Shown here: in pieces, positions 30,615-43,726 of the stretch | How the letters are laid out: every line of letters begins with the position of its first letter | How positions within the stretch are numbered: position 1 is the stretch's first letter | Source of the DNA: Aliidiomarina soli | GTDB lineage: Bacteria > Pseudomonadota > Gammaproteobacteria > Enterobacterales > Alteromonadaceae | Assembly: GCF_003986975.1 (NCBI RefSeq) | Contig: NZ_PIPO01000002.1 | Span: forward strand, 62,001-126,000 | Reading direction: 5' to 3' | DNA: 64,000 nucleotides | Translations under genes and position numbers: made by a program | Notes under the pieces: model-generated | What the model was told of the DNA's origin: nothing | Seen by the model: the letters and a program-made list of their open reading frames with translations, nothing else | The model's database searches: none

Positions 30615-31523
30615 TTACTTGGCCGCTACATTTGCTAATGGAAATCCAAGCGCTTCTCGCGCTGCGAAGTAGGCCTCTGCACAGGCTTTGGCCATGGTGC
30701 GTACCCGAAGAATATAGCGTTGGCGCTCAGTCACTGAAATTGCGTGTCGTGCGTCGAGTAGGTTAAAAGCGTGTGATGCGCGCATCACTTGCTCATAGGC
30801 TGGTAACGGCAGGTTGTGCTCAATGAGCAGCTCACACTCTTTCTCACAGGCTTCAAAGCGAGCGAACAGTACATCGACATCGGCGTATTCGAAGTTATAG
30901 GTAGACTGCTCAATCTCATTTTGCAGGAAAACATCGCCGTAGAGGATTCTGCCGCGAGGGCCGTCGGTCCAAACCAGGTCATAAATACTGTCGACGCCCT
31001 GGATATACATTGCCAGGCGTTCAAGACCATAGGTGATTTCACCAGCGACTGGCTTACACTCGATTCCGCCGACCTGCTGAAAATAGGTGAACTGGGTGAC
31101 TTCCATGCCGTTCAGCCAGACCTCCCAGCCAAGACCCCAGGCACCCAGGGTCGGTGATTCCCAGTTGTCTTCAACGAAACGAATATCGTGGACTAAGGGG
31201 TCAAAACCCAGCATCCGCAGCGAATCAAGATAGAGTTCCTGAATGTCCGACGGTGAGGGTTTTAAGATAACCTGGAACTGATAATAATGTTGCAGACGAT
31301 TCGGGTTTTCCCCATAACGGCCATCGGTCGGGCGGCGGCATGGTTGCACATAGGCAAAATTGGCTGGCTCCGGGCCGATTGAGCGTAAAAATGTCTGTGG
31401 ATGGAAGGTACCGGCACCAACCTCCATATCCAGCGGCTGTACAATGGCGCAGCCTTTCTGAGCCCAGAAATCCTGCAGAGCCAGGATCAGGCCCTGAAAT
31501 GTCTTAACGTTAAATTTTTCCAT
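30615..31523 (-). CDS. glyQ: Glycyl-tRNA synthetase alpha subunit
   Basis: GlyQ is the catalytic class II subunit that activates glycine. The 302-residue protein has [20 protein letters not shown], the motif-2-like [20 protein letters not shown] and the [18 protein letters not shown] substrate segment. Length and sequence fit the family closely. It forms an operon with glyS and is divergent from tag, the same trio order seen in pseudomonads. Confidence 0.98.
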   Translation of the reverse strand: MEKFNVKTFQGLILALQDFWAQKGCAIVQPLDMEVGAGTFHPQTFLRSIGPEPANFAYVQPCRRPTDGRYGENPNRLQHYYQFQVILKPSPSDIQELYLDSLRMLGFDPLVHDIRFVEDNWESPTLGAWGLGWEVWLNGMEVTQFTYFQQVGGIECKPVAGEITYGLERLAMYIQGVDSIYDLVWTDGPRGRILYGDVFLQNEIEQSTYNFEYADVDVLFARFEACEKECELLIEHNLPLPAYEQVMRASHAFNLLDARHAISVTERQRYILRVRTMAKACAEAYFAAREALGFPLANVAAK

Positions 31524-31623
31524 GAGAGTTCCACTTACAGTCGGCCGAATTTACGCTGTCCAGCGCTAAAAGTTTGTGTGATTATACCCTGAGCTAAAGC
31601 CCGATTTATAGGGAGGATAGAGG

Positions 31624-32211
31624 TTGAATAACGCACTAAATGCAATTAAACGCTGTCCTTGGTGTGGTGATGCGCCAGATTATCAAAAATATCATGATGA
31701 AGTTTGGGGACGGCCGGTGTACGACAGTCACGAATTGTTTGCCAAACTTTGCCTTGACGGCCAGCAGGCCGGCCTGAGCTGGATTACCATATTACGCAAA
31801 CAGTCGGCCTACGAAGAGGCGTTTTTGCAGTTCAACCCGGAACGCCTGCATGCCATTCAGGGCGCTGAACGTGAATCCTTTGTTGAGCGGCAGATGCAAA
31901 ACGCCGGAATTGTACGAAACCGTCTTAAAATTAATTCGATATTCCGAAATGCAGATGGGTACATGGCACTGCAAGCCAGTGGAGAGGATTTTTCCGAATT
32001 TCTTTGGAGCTTTGTAGATGGGCGGGTGGTTGATGTAAAGCCAGGTGAAATGGTTGATATACCCACGCAAACTCCGGCTTCTGAGGCAATGTCCAAAGCG
32101 CTGAAAAAGACCGGCTTCAATTTTGTCGGGCCGACCATTTGCTACGCCTTTATGCAGGCGGTTGGCATGGTAAATGACCACCTGCGGGACTGTCATGTAC
32201 GTAAGCTTTAG
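31624..32211 (+). CDS. tag: DNA-3-methyladenine glycosylase I
   Basis: Tag excises 3-methyladenine from alkylated DNA. The 195-residue protein has the N-terminal CPWCG, the conserved YHDEVWGRP, the helix-hairpin-helix core and the terminal zinc ligands in NDHLRDC. The binding pocket tyrosine (YHDE) and tryptophan (GLSW) are kept. The glutamate found as Glu38 in E. coli Tag (CLEGQQAGLSW) is an aspartate here (Asp45, CLDGQQAGLSW). The only reasonable start is the TTG at 31624, with GGGAGG upstream. Confidence 0.95.
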   Translation: MNNALNAIKRCPWCGDAPDYQKYHDEVWGRPVYDSHELFAKLCLDGQQAGLSWITILRKQSAYEEAFLQFNPERLHAIQGAERESFVERQMQNAGIVRNRLKINSIFRNADGYMALQASGEDFSEFLWSFVDGRVVDVKPGEMVDIPTQTPASEAMSKALKKTGFNFVGPTICYAFMQAVGMVNDHLRDCHVRKL

Positions 32212-32216
32212 GAGTG

Positions 32217-33020
32217 TTATCCGTTGCCTAAGGGGTAGCCGCGAAATGAGCCCAGCCGTAATACGAGCAGTAGCCCAATGACACCACTAACGGTCAGAGT
32301 GATACCCACCAACATTAGCCAGCCGTTTTCAGCACGGGAGACCTGGGTGGGCGAGCCTACCAGGCGGTACAAGCGTCGGTTGCCATTGTCGAGTTGCCGC
32401 TCGACAATGCTCCCCAGCGGCTGAAAGCTCTGAATGCTGTGGTAGTTAACTCTGTTGGCTTGGTCTACTTGTGCCTGACGCAGCTGCTGCTTCGCTTCCC
32501 CTTCTGGGCTGCCTTCACTACTTGAGAACGGCCTATATGCACCAGCTGGAAACTCTCTGCGCCAGCCACCTTCAAAGTAGTCTGTGGGCTCCCCTGGCTG
32601 TATCTCCCCACGTGACTGGTAGCTATATTGCTTTTCCGGAAAAAACGCTTCGCTATACCCGGCGTAAAAGAGTGCGCAACCAATCCCAATCGTTAGTGTA
32701 AATATAGCCATCAGGAAGACACTACGTCGCTGAGATTGTTGCTGAAATCTGCCCATGTAGGTGCGGATAGATTCAATATGCATCACTTTAGGATCAGCCG
32801 AGCGGATATCGAGCTGTGCACAAAGGTCGGCAATATCCAGATCAAGCCCGCTTAGAATCCGCTTGAGAATATCGTCAGACGGGTATGAGTTATCGTTCTC
32901 CAGCTTAGACAGATAAGACTGCTCTATTTGCGCCTTACTCGCTAGCTCTGGTTGAGAAAGCCCTTGTTGCTGACGGTGGTAGCGAATAATTTCACCTAAC
33001 GTCATGTTGCCTGAAGTCAT
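32217..33020 (-). CDS. Membrane-anchored XRE-family helix-turn-helix protein
   Basis: This 267-residue protein has an N-terminal XRE/Cro-type HTH (TLGEIIRYHRQQQGLSQPELASKAQIEQSYLSKLEND, residues about 5-60). A hydrophobic segment near residues 100-120 (FLMAIFTLTIGIGCALFYAGY) follows. A predicted periplasmic stretch of about 100 residues comes next, then a second hydrophobic helix near the C-terminus (LMLVGITLTVSGVIGLLLVL). The DNA-binding head would be cytoplasmic, the design of a one-component membrane sensor. I chose the ATG at 33020 because AGGGGCTC precedes it. Function unknown. Confidence 0.82.
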   Translation of the reverse strand: MTSGNMTLGEIIRYHRQQQGLSQPELASKAQIEQSYLSKLENDNSYPSDDILKRILSGLDLDIADLCAQLDIRSADPKVMHIESIRTYMGRFQQQSQRRSVFLMAIFTLTIGIGCALFYAGYSEAFFPEKQYSYQSRGEIQPGEPTDYFEGGWRREFPAGAYRPFSSSEGSPEGEAKQQLRQAQVDQANRVNYHSIQSFQPLGSIVERQLDNGNRRLYRLVGSPTQVSRAENGWLMLVGITLTVSGVIGLLLVLRLGSFRGYPLGNG

Positions 33021-33204
33021 GCTGAGCCCCTTTGATGGATTGGTTGAAACCCTATTCTTGGCTATTCCTTGGGGGATAAGTAGATGAATATACATGAATA
33101 GCGGGGAAATTCGTGGAATTGGTTGGTAGGATACGGCGAGTGAATTCATAATTGAGGCAGACTCGGCTTTTGGCGCGTCTGTACTGGACCAAGAGGCCTG
33201 AATA

Positions 33205-33684
33205 ATGATTGAGATGAAAGCGGTAGATTACACCAATAGTAAACAAGCTGGCGAACTGATAAGCCTGCTCGAAGCGTACGCACGGGATCCTATGGGTGGT
33301 GGTGAAGCCCTGCCGGAGGCGACTAAAGCAACGCTCATCGCAGAAATGGCAAAACGCGATGGAGTGTATAGCTTTATCGCCTATAAAGACGGCCAGGCGG
33401 TTGGGCTGGCGAACTGCGTTGAAGGGTTCTCAACTTTCGCGGCAAAACCCTTGTGCAACATCCACGATATTGCAGTCCTCGATGGGCACCGCGGTGAAGG
33501 TATCGCCCAGCAGCTGATGGATAAAGTTTGTGAAGCCGCCAAGGCGCGTGGCTGCTGCAAAGTCACTCTGGAGGTGTTAACGGGCAACGAACGTGCACGA
33601 CAGGCATATTTACGTTTTGGCTTTAAGCCGTATCAGCTGGACCCGACGTTAGGTCAGGCTGAGTTCTGGGAATACAAGCTTTAG
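33205..33684 (+). CDS. GNAT family N-acetyltransferase
   Basis: This 159-residue protein has the GNAT acetyl-CoA loop (VLDGHRGEGIAQQLMDKVCEAAKARG) and motif B (NERARQAYLRFGF). AGGC/AGAGG lies about 9 bases before the ATG. The substrate is not known; the family acetylates small molecules or protein amino groups. It converges on tusA with only a five-base gap. Confidence 0.9.
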   Translation: MIEMKAVDYTNSKQAGELISLLEAYARDPMGGGEALPEATKATLIAEMAKRDGVYSFIAYKDGQAVGLANCVEGFSTFAAKPLCNIHDIAVLDGHRGEGIAQQLMDKVCEAAKARGCCKVTLEVLTGNERARQAYLRFGFKPYQLDPTLGQAEFWEYKL

Positions 33685-33689
33685 CTCAC

Positions 33690-33941
33690 TCAAGCCTTAA
33701 CCAGACCCTTTTGAATCAGGTATTGGTAGGGTACTTCCGCCGTTTGCTGGGTCAATAGTTCGTGGTCCATAAAACGGCAAAAACTCGGAATGTCACGGGT
33801 CGTCGCCGGGTCGTCGGCGATAACCAGTAGGGTGTCACCTTCCTCCATTTTGCGGACTTTAGCCCGAATTAACATGACAGGTTCCGGGCAGCGCAGTCCG
33901 GTTGTATCGAGTTGATGGTCAGCATTTTGAAACGGGGCCAT
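33690..33941 (-). CDS. tusA: Sulfurtransferase TusA
   Basis: TusA relays persulfide sulfur from IscS to TusD for tRNA 2-thiouridine synthesis. The 83-residue protein from [23 protein letters not shown] has the catalytic Cys18 in the CPEPV motif and the C-terminal [16 protein letters not shown]. The ATG at 33941 gives the usual family length; 34013 is an artefactual extension reaching into the fadA terminator. Confidence 0.96.
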   Translation of the reverse strand: MAPFQNADHQLDTTGLRCPEPVMLIRAKVRKMEEGDTLLVIADDPATTRDIPSFCRFMDHELLTQQTAEVPYQYLIQKGLVKA

Positions 33942-34012
33942 GATCGATGCTCCAGTGAAACCAATATCGTTAACGCAGTCTGTTGTAGAAAATAAGTCTA
34001 ACACGACAGGCA

Positions 34013-34046
34013 TAAAAAAAGCCGCAGCAAAAATCGCTGCGGCTTT
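34013..34046 (-). terminator. Rho-independent terminator after fadA
   Basis: On the reverse strand AAAGCCGCAGC and its complement form an 11-bp stem with a 7-base loop, followed by seven T. It ends the fadB-fadA transcript. Confidence 0.92.
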
Positions 34047-34066
34047 CTATTTTTAAGCGGATATTT

Positions 34067-37389
<3,323 letters not shown>

Positions 37390-37462
37390 CGTGGGTCTCC
37401 CGTTTGTTTACGGCGGATGCCGTTAACCTTTTACAACGAATAACGAATATGGTGCTCAAAGT

Positions 37463-39547
37463 ATGGAACAAAAATGTGGCACTAATCATCCCACATTGCA
37501 ACCTGGATTTAAACAGGTGTTTAAAAGCTTTCGCTGGCTTGCACTAAGTGGCTGCCTGGCTTTTATTAGTTCGCTTCCAGTCTGGTCAGGCGAGGTCGAG
37601 CAACATCGGCCTACTCAGGCTGATGCCCGGCCCCTACCTGAGAATCTAAGCGAGCTTCGTAGCGAGTTTGTAGAGGCGGAAAGGTCTGCCGGGCGGGCTG
37701 ATGCGCAGGAATTCTTTGAGTTAACAGAACGCTTTTACCATTACCCTCTATGGCCGTACATTGAAGCTGCCTACCTGGAAGCAAACCTGAGCCTCGGACG
37801 AGAATCCCGAATTCGGAACTTCATGCAACTCTACTATGGCACAGCGGCGGAACGGAGTTTGCGAGACAGCTGGCTGCGTTATCTCGCCCGACGCAATGAT
37901 AAACAGCGTTTCGTCCGGGACTTTGTCGATCGCGGTAGCCAGGAACAGATGTGTCGCTATCTGGTATATCGCCTGCAGTTGACGAATGAACCAACGGAAG
38001 CCCTTTGGCAAATGGTTGAGCAACGTTGGGTGCAACCACAGAGCCAGCCGCGGACCTGTGACCCGGCGTTTAATGCCTGGCAGCAAGCCGGGCAACGAAC
38101 GGATGCTGTGGTGTGGGAGCGATTCGATCTTGCGATAGACGCAGAGAACTGGAGCATGGCGCGTTATCTGCGCAGCCTGCTGACGAATGAACAAAGCATC
38201 GAGCTGGCTGACAACATTCTATTGTTGCGCCAGCGGCCCCAGCGGATTATCGAGTATCACCAATTGCCCGGCGACTCGGAACGTGCAAAAGCCCATGTTA
38301 TCGCAACGACCCTTAAGCTTGCGTGGCGCGATATCGGCGTCGTGCGGAAAGTATGGGAGGGGATGCAGGCTCATTTTTCATTTAGCGATGAGCAACGGCA
38401 AAAAGTGAATAGCCTGGTTGGTGTTGTTCTTGCGGTGCGTGAAGAGAAAGACGCACGCGAATGGTTCGAGCAGTTACCCCTAGAGGGCTTGAGTGAGTCT
38501 GCTCGGCATTGGTATTTAGCCACGTTATTACGGCAGCAGGATTTTGCAGCCATCCTTAGTCTGGCTGAGTCACTGCCTGACAGCTCTACCCAATACCGCT
38601 ACTGGCAGGCACGAGCGTTAAACGAGCTTGGTCGTCCACTGGAAGCGGAGCCGATTTGGCACGAACTAGCTGAGCAACGCCATTACTATGGTTTTATGGC
38701 CGCAGCTCAACTGGATGTTGCTCCGAATTTGCATCGGGAGTCGGTTATTATTGATGAGGCCACAAGATCCAGGTTACTTAGCCGCCCAGAGGTACAGCGT
38801 GCCTATGAGTTTCTTCAGTTAGAACGCTATCTGGATGCTCGTCGTGAGTGGAATCTGGTGCGGGCTCGATTGCCGGATGAGGAGCGTGAGGTTGCTGCTG
38901 TGCTGGCAAGCCAGTGGCAATGGCTGGACCAGAGTATCCGCGAATTCTCAAACCTGGGCCTTTATTCAGATCTGGAGCGCCGTTTTCCATTAGGGTATCA
39001 GCAACTACTGACCCAGCATTCGGGGCACTGGGGACTCGATTTAGCCTGGGTTTACGCCATTATACGGCGGGAAAGTGCCTTTCAGCCTGATGCGCGGTCA
39101 CCCGTAGGTGCCCGCGGACTGATGCAGATCATGCCGACAACTGCGGACTATATCGAGCGTAATACGCCAGGGCCAACGAACCGTCATCCTCCGCGTCTTG
39201 ACCGGCCTGAGGACAATATTCGTCTGGGAACACGCTATATGGCTGACTTGCTCAGCAGAAACCGTGGTAATTGGCTACTCGCGACCGCAAGCTACAACGC
39301 CGGCTATCGGCGGGTACAGCAATGGGTCCCTGAGGCTCAGGTGGCGGCGGATATCTGGATTGAAACTATTCCTTACCAGGAAACCCGCGATTATGTGAAA
39401 GCCGTACTGACCTATCAGCAGATCTATGCGAATTTGCTGGGGCAGGATGACAAGCTGATGCAACACATGCATAGTATGCTTATTCATCCTGATGGAGGCA
39501 TCTGCACCAATGTCGAGAGTCCAGCCCAGCTTACCTCACTTTGCTGA
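37463..39547 (+). CDS. slt: Soluble lytic murein transglycosylase Slt
   Basis: Slt cleaves the MurNAc-GlcNAc bond of peptidoglycan, forming 1,6-anhydro-MurNAc ends in the periplasm. The 694-residue protein has a signal peptide (hydrophobic WLALSGCLAFISSLPVWS), a long alpha-helical superhelix domain and a C-terminal lysozyme-like domain. The catalytic Glu537 is in IIRRESAFQPDARSPVGARG, followed by GLMQIMPTTA and ATASYNAGYRRV. The last 38 bases overlap the start of pepQ. Confidence 0.95.
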   Translation: MEQKCGTNHPTLQPGFKQVFKSFRWLALSGCLAFISSLPVWSGEVEQHRPTQADARPLPENLSELRSEFVEAERSAGRADAQEFFELTERFYHYPLWPYIEAAYLEANLSLGRESRIRNFMQLYYGTAAERSLRDSWLRYLARRNDKQRFVRDFVDRGSQEQMCRYLVYRLQLTNEPTEALWQMVEQRWVQPQSQPRTCDPAFNAWQQAGQRTDAVVWERFDLAIDAENWSMARYLRSLLTNEQSIELADNILLLRQRPQRIIEYHQLPGDSERAKAHVIATTLKLAWRDIGVVRKVWEGMQAHFSFSDEQRQKVNSLVGVVLAVREEKDAREWFEQLPLEGLSESARHWYLATLLRQQDFAAILSLAESLPDSSTQYRYWQARALNELGRPLEAEPIWHELAEQRHYYGFMAAAQLDVAPNLHRESVIIDEATRSRLLSRPEVQRAYEFLQLERYLDARREWNLVRARLPDEEREVAAVLASQWQWLDQSIREFSNLGLYSDLERRFPLGYQQLLTQHSGHWGLDLAWVYAIIRRESAFQPDARSPVGARGLMQIMPTTADYIERNTPGPTNRHPPRLDRPEDNIRLGTRYMADLLSRNRGNWLLATASYNAGYRRVQQWVPEAQVAADIWIETIPYQETRDYVKAVLTYQQIYANLLGQDDKLMQHMHSMLIHPDGGICTNVESPAQLTSLC

Positions 39548-40838
39548 GCACTTTTCCCAGTTACGTGAAAAATATGACCGCCTATTGATAGCTAAGGACA
39601 TTGATGTCCTGGCTATCCATGCGGGTCAGTTGAAGCGTCATTTTATGGATGACAGTGAATACGCATTCCGGGTTAGTCCTCACTTTAAAGCGATATGCCC
39701 ACTCCTGCAGTCGACCAACAGTTGGGTTCTGATGCGCCCGGAGCAGAAACCGACTCTGGTGCTCTTCGCCAGTGACGATTTTTGGCATGAAGCCCCATAT
39801 ATCGATCAACAGGATTGGCTGAGTATGTTCCACGTGGAACTAATCAGTACGCCTGACGCTGTCGATAAATACCTTCCATACGACAAATCACGCACGGTCT
39901 ATCTTGGCGAGCATATCGAAGTGGCTCAGGCATTAGGTATTTTAGAGGTGAACCCTGAAGCGGTGCTTAGTTACCTTCATTATGCCAGGCTATTTAAAAG
40001 CGATTACGAAATAGCCTGCATTGAACAGGCGAATCGAATAGCAGCGCTCGGCCACGAAGCGGCGGAAGCCGCATTTTTTAGCCAGGCATCCGAGTTTGAT
40101 TGCTGGCTCGCCTATATGGCGGCAACCCGGCAGGGACCAGAGGAGATGCCGTACAATGCCATTATTGGTTTCAATGAGCATGCGGCGACGCTTCATTACC
40201 GGGGCAAACAGACGTTTGCCCCGCCAACGGTGCATTCGATGCTGATTGACGCTGGCGCACAGGTACGTGGATATGCCGCAGATATAAGTCGAACCTACGC
40301 CTTCGAGGACGACGAGTTCGCGGCAATGGTAAAAAGTGTAGATTCGTTACTGTTGGACCTGACTGCACAGATCCGCCCAAACCGCACCTATGTCTGGTTG
40401 CATGAACAAACGTTACTGGGTATCGCCGACATTTTGAAACGCTTTGATATTGTCAGAATGGATGTCGATGGCATGATATCGCGGAAAATTGTCGATAAGT
40501 TCATGCCCCATGGGTTCGGCCATATGCTAGGGCTTCAGGTTCACGACACCGGCGGCAGCTTGCCTGATGCCAGCGGCAAGATGATTGTGCCACCAGCGCG
40601 CTATGCAAACTTAAAGACAACCCGTAAAATTGAACCGCGTCAGGTTGTTACCCTCGAGCCCGGTTTGTATTTTATTGATTCACTGATGCAGCAGTTAGCG
40701 AACGGGCCTGATGCGAAAGCAATTAATTGGGCTAAGCTTGACGAACTTCGCAACTTTGGTGGTATCCGCATAGAGGATAATCTGCTCATTACCGAGCAGG
40801 GCGCCCGTAATCTCACTCGTGAACAAGGTCTTGCTTGA
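39510..40838 (+). CDS. pepQ: Xaa-Pro dipeptidase PepQ
   Basis: PepQ is a cytosolic metallopeptidase of the pita-bread fold that splits X-Pro dipeptides. The 442-residue reading starts MSRVQPSLPHFAEHF, essentially the E. coli length. The metal-site segments DAGAQVRGYAADISRTYAF, PHGFGHMLGLQVHDTGG, TLEPGLYF and GGIRIEDNLLIT are present. GGAGG lies about 11 bases before the ATG at 39510; the earlier ATG at 39492 is possible. Its stop overlaps the trkH start. A near-perfect parS-type palindrome at 39826-39841 lies inside it. Confidence 0.96.
   Translation: MSRVQPSLPHFAEHFSQLREKYDRLLIAKDIDVLAIHAGQLKRHFMDDSEYAFRVSPHFKAICPLLQSTNSWVLMRPEQKPTLVLFASDDFWHEAPYIDQQDWLSMFHVELISTPDAVDKYLPYDKSRTVYLGEHIEVAQALGILEVNPEAVLSYLHYARLFKSDYEIACIEQANRIAALGHEAAEAAFFSQASEFDCWLAYMAATRQGPEEMPYNAIIGFNEHAATLHYRGKQTFAPPTVHSMLIDAGAQVRGYAADISRTYAFEDDEFAAMVKSVDSLLLDLTAQIRPNRTYVWLHEQTLLGIADILKRFDIVRMDVDGMISRKIVDKFMPHGFGHMLGLQVHDTGGSLPDASGKMIVPPARYANLKTTRKIEPRQVVTLEPGLYFIDSLMQQLANGPDAKAINWAKLDELRNFGGIRIEDNLLITEQGARNLTREQGLA
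39826..39841. other. parS: parS-like site 3 (inside pepQ, 15/16 match)
   Basis: TGTTCCACGTGGAACT differs from the two recF sites only in the last base. It encodes FHVEL in PepQ. It lies 15 kb from the recF pair and 37 kb from oriC, within the distance over which origin-proximal parS sites are usually found. Confidence 0.75.
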
Positions 40839-42289
40839 TGCAGGTTCGCACAATACTTCGAATTCTAGGGCTGTTGGTTGCACTATTTAGCAGTACCTTG
40901 CTACCACCTATTGGTATAGCCCTCTATTACAATGACGGGGGTGCGGGGGCATTTTTCTTCGCGTTTCTGTTAAGCCTGTTGATTGGCTTCCTGCTTTGGT
41001 ATCCGAACCAGAATTTTCGTCGTGACTTAAAAACCCGCGAGGGCTTCGTCATTGTGGTGATGTTTTGGGTGGTACTGGCGTCGGTGGGGGCGATTCCTTT
41101 CTGGATGCCTGATGAATTCACGCTTAGCTTCACTGACTCGATGTTTGAGTCATTTTCGGCGTTAACCACCACGGGTGCTACCATTCTGACCGGTATTGAC
41201 GAGCTCCCACATTCGTACCGTTTCTATCGCCAACAGCTGCAATGGTTTGGAGGCATGGGAATAATCGTGTTGGCGGTGGCAATATTACCGCTGCTTGGTA
41301 TCGGTGGGATGCAGCTGTTTCGTGCGGAAACCCCGGGGCCAATGAAAGACAATAAAATGACTCCGCGTATCGCCGATACCGCCAAACATCTTTGGTACAT
41401 TTACCTAGGCTTGACCCTGGCCTGTGCCTTTTTCTACTGGCTGGCAGGAATGAGCGTCTTTAATGCCGTTGGCCATGCGTTTTCAACGGTGGCCATTGGT
41501 GGCTTTTCGACCCACGATGCTAGCCTCGGCTACTACGACAGCGGCTGGATTAACCTGGTTTGCATTGTCTTTTTATTAATAGCCGGGGTGAATTTTGCAC
41601 TTCACTTTGGCGCGGTGCGGGGGAAGACCATTCGTGGTTATCTATACGACCCTGAATTGCGCGCCTTCTTACTGATCCAGTTTGTGCTTATGTTGATTTG
41701 TGCCTTTACTCTGGCGGTACTGCAGTGGCATGACGATATTCTTAGTTCGATTTCCCATGGTGCCTTTCAAGCCGTTTCCATTGCCACTACCGCCGGTTTT
41801 ACCACCGATAACTACAGTATGTGGCCAGTCTTTCTGCCAGTACTGCTAATCTTTGCCAGTTTTATTGGAGGCTCAGCAGGGTCTACTGGCGGGGGGCTTA
41901 AAGTCATTCGGGTGCTGTTGTTATTCCGCCAGGGTGTGCGGGAGCTGAACCGGCTGGTTCATCCGCGCGGCGTATTCAGTGTTAAATATGGCAATCGACC
42001 ATTGCCGGACCGCGTAGTGCAGGCTGTTTGGGGCTTTTTTGCTGCCTATGCGCTGGTCTTCGTGTTCATTATGCTGGCTTTCATCACCACAGGTCTTGAC
42101 GACTACTCAGCTTTTGGCGCAACCGCAGCGACCCTCAACAACCTGGGGCCGGGTCTTGGTGCCGTCGCCTCCAACTTCCAGGATGTGAGCACTGTGGGTA
42201 AATGGGTTGCGATATTGGCAATGCTGTTCGGTCGTCTTGAAGTGTTTACGTTACTGGTGCTATTTACGCCGACGTTTTGGCGCGGCTGA
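40838..42289 (+). CDS. trkH: Trk potassium uptake protein TrkH
   Basis: TrkH is the K+-translocating membrane subunit that works with the cytosolic regulator TrkA. From the ATG at 40838, which overlaps the pepQ stop, it has 483 residues, the same as E. coli TrkH. The four selectivity-filter loops are visible: TTTGATILTG, STVAIGGFSTHDAS, IATTAGFTTDNYS and TLNNLGPGLG. The gene converges on trkA, so both parts of the system meet here. Confidence 0.97.
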   Translation: MQVRTILRILGLLVALFSSTLLPPIGIALYYNDGGAGAFFFAFLLSLLIGFLLWYPNQNFRRDLKTREGFVIVVMFWVVLASVGAIPFWMPDEFTLSFTDSMFESFSALTTTGATILTGIDELPHSYRFYRQQLQWFGGMGIIVLAVAILPLLGIGGMQLFRAETPGPMKDNKMTPRIADTAKHLWYIYLGLTLACAFFYWLAGMSVFNAVGHAFSTVAIGGFSTHDASLGYYDSGWINLVCIVFLLIAGVNFALHFGAVRGKTIRGYLYDPELRAFLLIQFVLMLICAFTLAVLQWHDDILSSISHGAFQAVSIATTAGFTTDNYSMWPVFLPVLLIFASFIGGSAGSTGGGLKVIRVLLLFRQGVRELNRLVHPRGVFSVKYGNRPLPDRVVQAVWGFFAAYALVFVFIMLAFITTGLDDYSAFGATAATLNNLGPGLGAVASNFQDVSTVGKWVAILAMLFGRLEVFTLLVLFTPTFWRG

Positions 42290-42326
42290 CCCCTCACCAG
42301 GCATAGATCGGAGAGGGGTAGCGTGG

Positions 42327-43703
42327 TCAGAAGAAGAGTGCACTAGGCTCGAACAATCGTTCAACATCGCTGACGTACTTTTTGTCGACCAGAAACAGAA
42401 CCACATGGTCGTCGGTGTGAATAACGGTTTCGCCGTGGGCAATAATGGTTTTATTTCCGCGGACAATGGCACCGATGGTCGCGCCCGGCGGCAATTTGAT
42501 TTCGTTCACTGAACGGCCAATAACCTTAGAGGTTTTTTCGTCACCATGGGCAATGGCCTCAATGGCTTCGGCCGCGCCTTTGCGCAGAGAGTACACGTTG
42601 ACAATGTCGCCTCGGCGTATATGGCGCAGCAATGCGGAAATGGTCGCGTTCTGTGGCGAAATCGCGATGTCGATATCACCTCCCTGAACCAGGTCGACAT
42701 AGGCGCTACGCTGGATAAGCACCATGGTTTTCTTCGCTCCCATGCGCTTTGCCAGCATTGCTGACATAATATTAGCTTCATCGTCGTTGGTTACAGCGAC
42801 AAACACATCAATGTCTTCGATATGTTCTTCACTCAGCAATTGCTGATCCGACGCGTCGCCATGAAGGACCAGGGTGTGTTCGAGGGTCGCCGAGAGGTAC
42901 TCCGCACGCTCAAGCTTGGTTTCGACCAGTTTAACCCGGTGCGTATGCTCAAGGGCTTTGGCGAGGCCTGCGCCGACTAAACCCCCGCCGACAATCATAA
43001 TGCGTCGATAGGTATCCTCAAGGCGCTGCAGCTCTTCCATCACAATACGGATGTTGTCGGTATCAGCGACAAAAAAGACCTCGTCGTCCGCTTCGATTAC
43101 GGTACTGCCTAACGGCCGAATGGCACGGCCCTGACGAAAGATAGCCGCTACCCGAGCATCTACATTCGGTATATGTTGTTTCAGCGCGGAAATCGCGCGA
43201 CCAACCAGCTTGCCCCCATAATAAGCTTTTACCGCGACCAGACTGACTTTGCCCGACGCGAATTCCATCACCTGCAATGCACCGGGGTAGTCGATTAGGC
43301 GTTTAATATAATTGGTTACCAGCTGCTCCGGCGCGATTAGATGGTCTACCGGCATGTCCTGGTTATGGAACAGTTTGTCTTTGTAGCGGATGTACTGCTC
43401 GGAGCGGATGCGAGCTATTTTGGTCGGTGTATTGAACATGCTATAGGCGATCTGGCAGGACAGCATATTCACTTCATCGGTACTGGTGACCGCAATCAGC
43501 ATATCGGCGTCGTCGGCACCTGCCGCCTGTAATGTATCTGGGTGCGCGCCATTGCCAATGACCACCCGTAGGTCAAATTTTTCCTGCAGCTCACTCAGCC
43601 GGTGGCGATCAGGATCGATGATGGTAATTTCGTTCTGTTCACCGACCAGGTTCTCGGCCAGTGTGGTACCAACTTGTCCTGCTCCAACAATGATGATTTT
43701 CAT
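42327..43703 (-). CDS. trkA: Trk system potassium transporter regulator TrkA
   Basis: TrkA is the cytosolic NAD(H)-binding gating ring of TrkH. The 458-residue protein has two RCK halves, with Rossmann motifs [13 protein letters not shown] at the N-terminus and [14 protein letters not shown] near residue 235. Each is followed by a TrkA_C domain. The length equals E. coli TrkA. It is the last gene of def-fmt-rsmB-trkA, an order also seen in E. coli, with 23 bases after rsmB. Confidence 0.98.
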   Translation of the reverse strand: MKIIIVGAGQVGTTLAENLVGEQNEITIIDPDRHRLSELQEKFDLRVVIGNGAHPDTLQAAGADDADMLIAVTSTDEVNMLSCQIAYSMFNTPTKIARIRSEQYIRYKDKLFHNQDMPVDHLIAPEQLVTNYIKRLIDYPGALQVMEFASGKVSLVAVKAYYGGKLVGRAISALKQHIPNVDARVAAIFRQGRAIRPLGSTVIEADDEVFFVADTDNIRIVMEELQRLEDTYRRIMIVGGGLVGAGLAKALEHTHRVKLVETKLERAEYLSATLEHTLVLHGDASDQQLLSEEHIEDIDVFVAVTNDDEANIMSAMLAKRMGAKKTMVLIQRSAYVDLVQGGDIDIAISPQNATISALLRHIRRGDIVNVYSLRKGAAEAIEAIAHGDEKTSKVIGRSVNEIKLPPGATIGAIVRGNKTIIAHGETVIHTDDHVVLFLVDKKYVSDVERLFEPSALFF

Positions 43704-43726
43704 AGTGCCGGGTATATCCTATGCCA

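Noticed and set aside
42290-42326. CCCCTC / GAGGGG hairpin between trkH and trkA
   Set aside because: The stem is short with a 14-base or longer loop and there is no T tract on either strand, so a terminator call is not supported.
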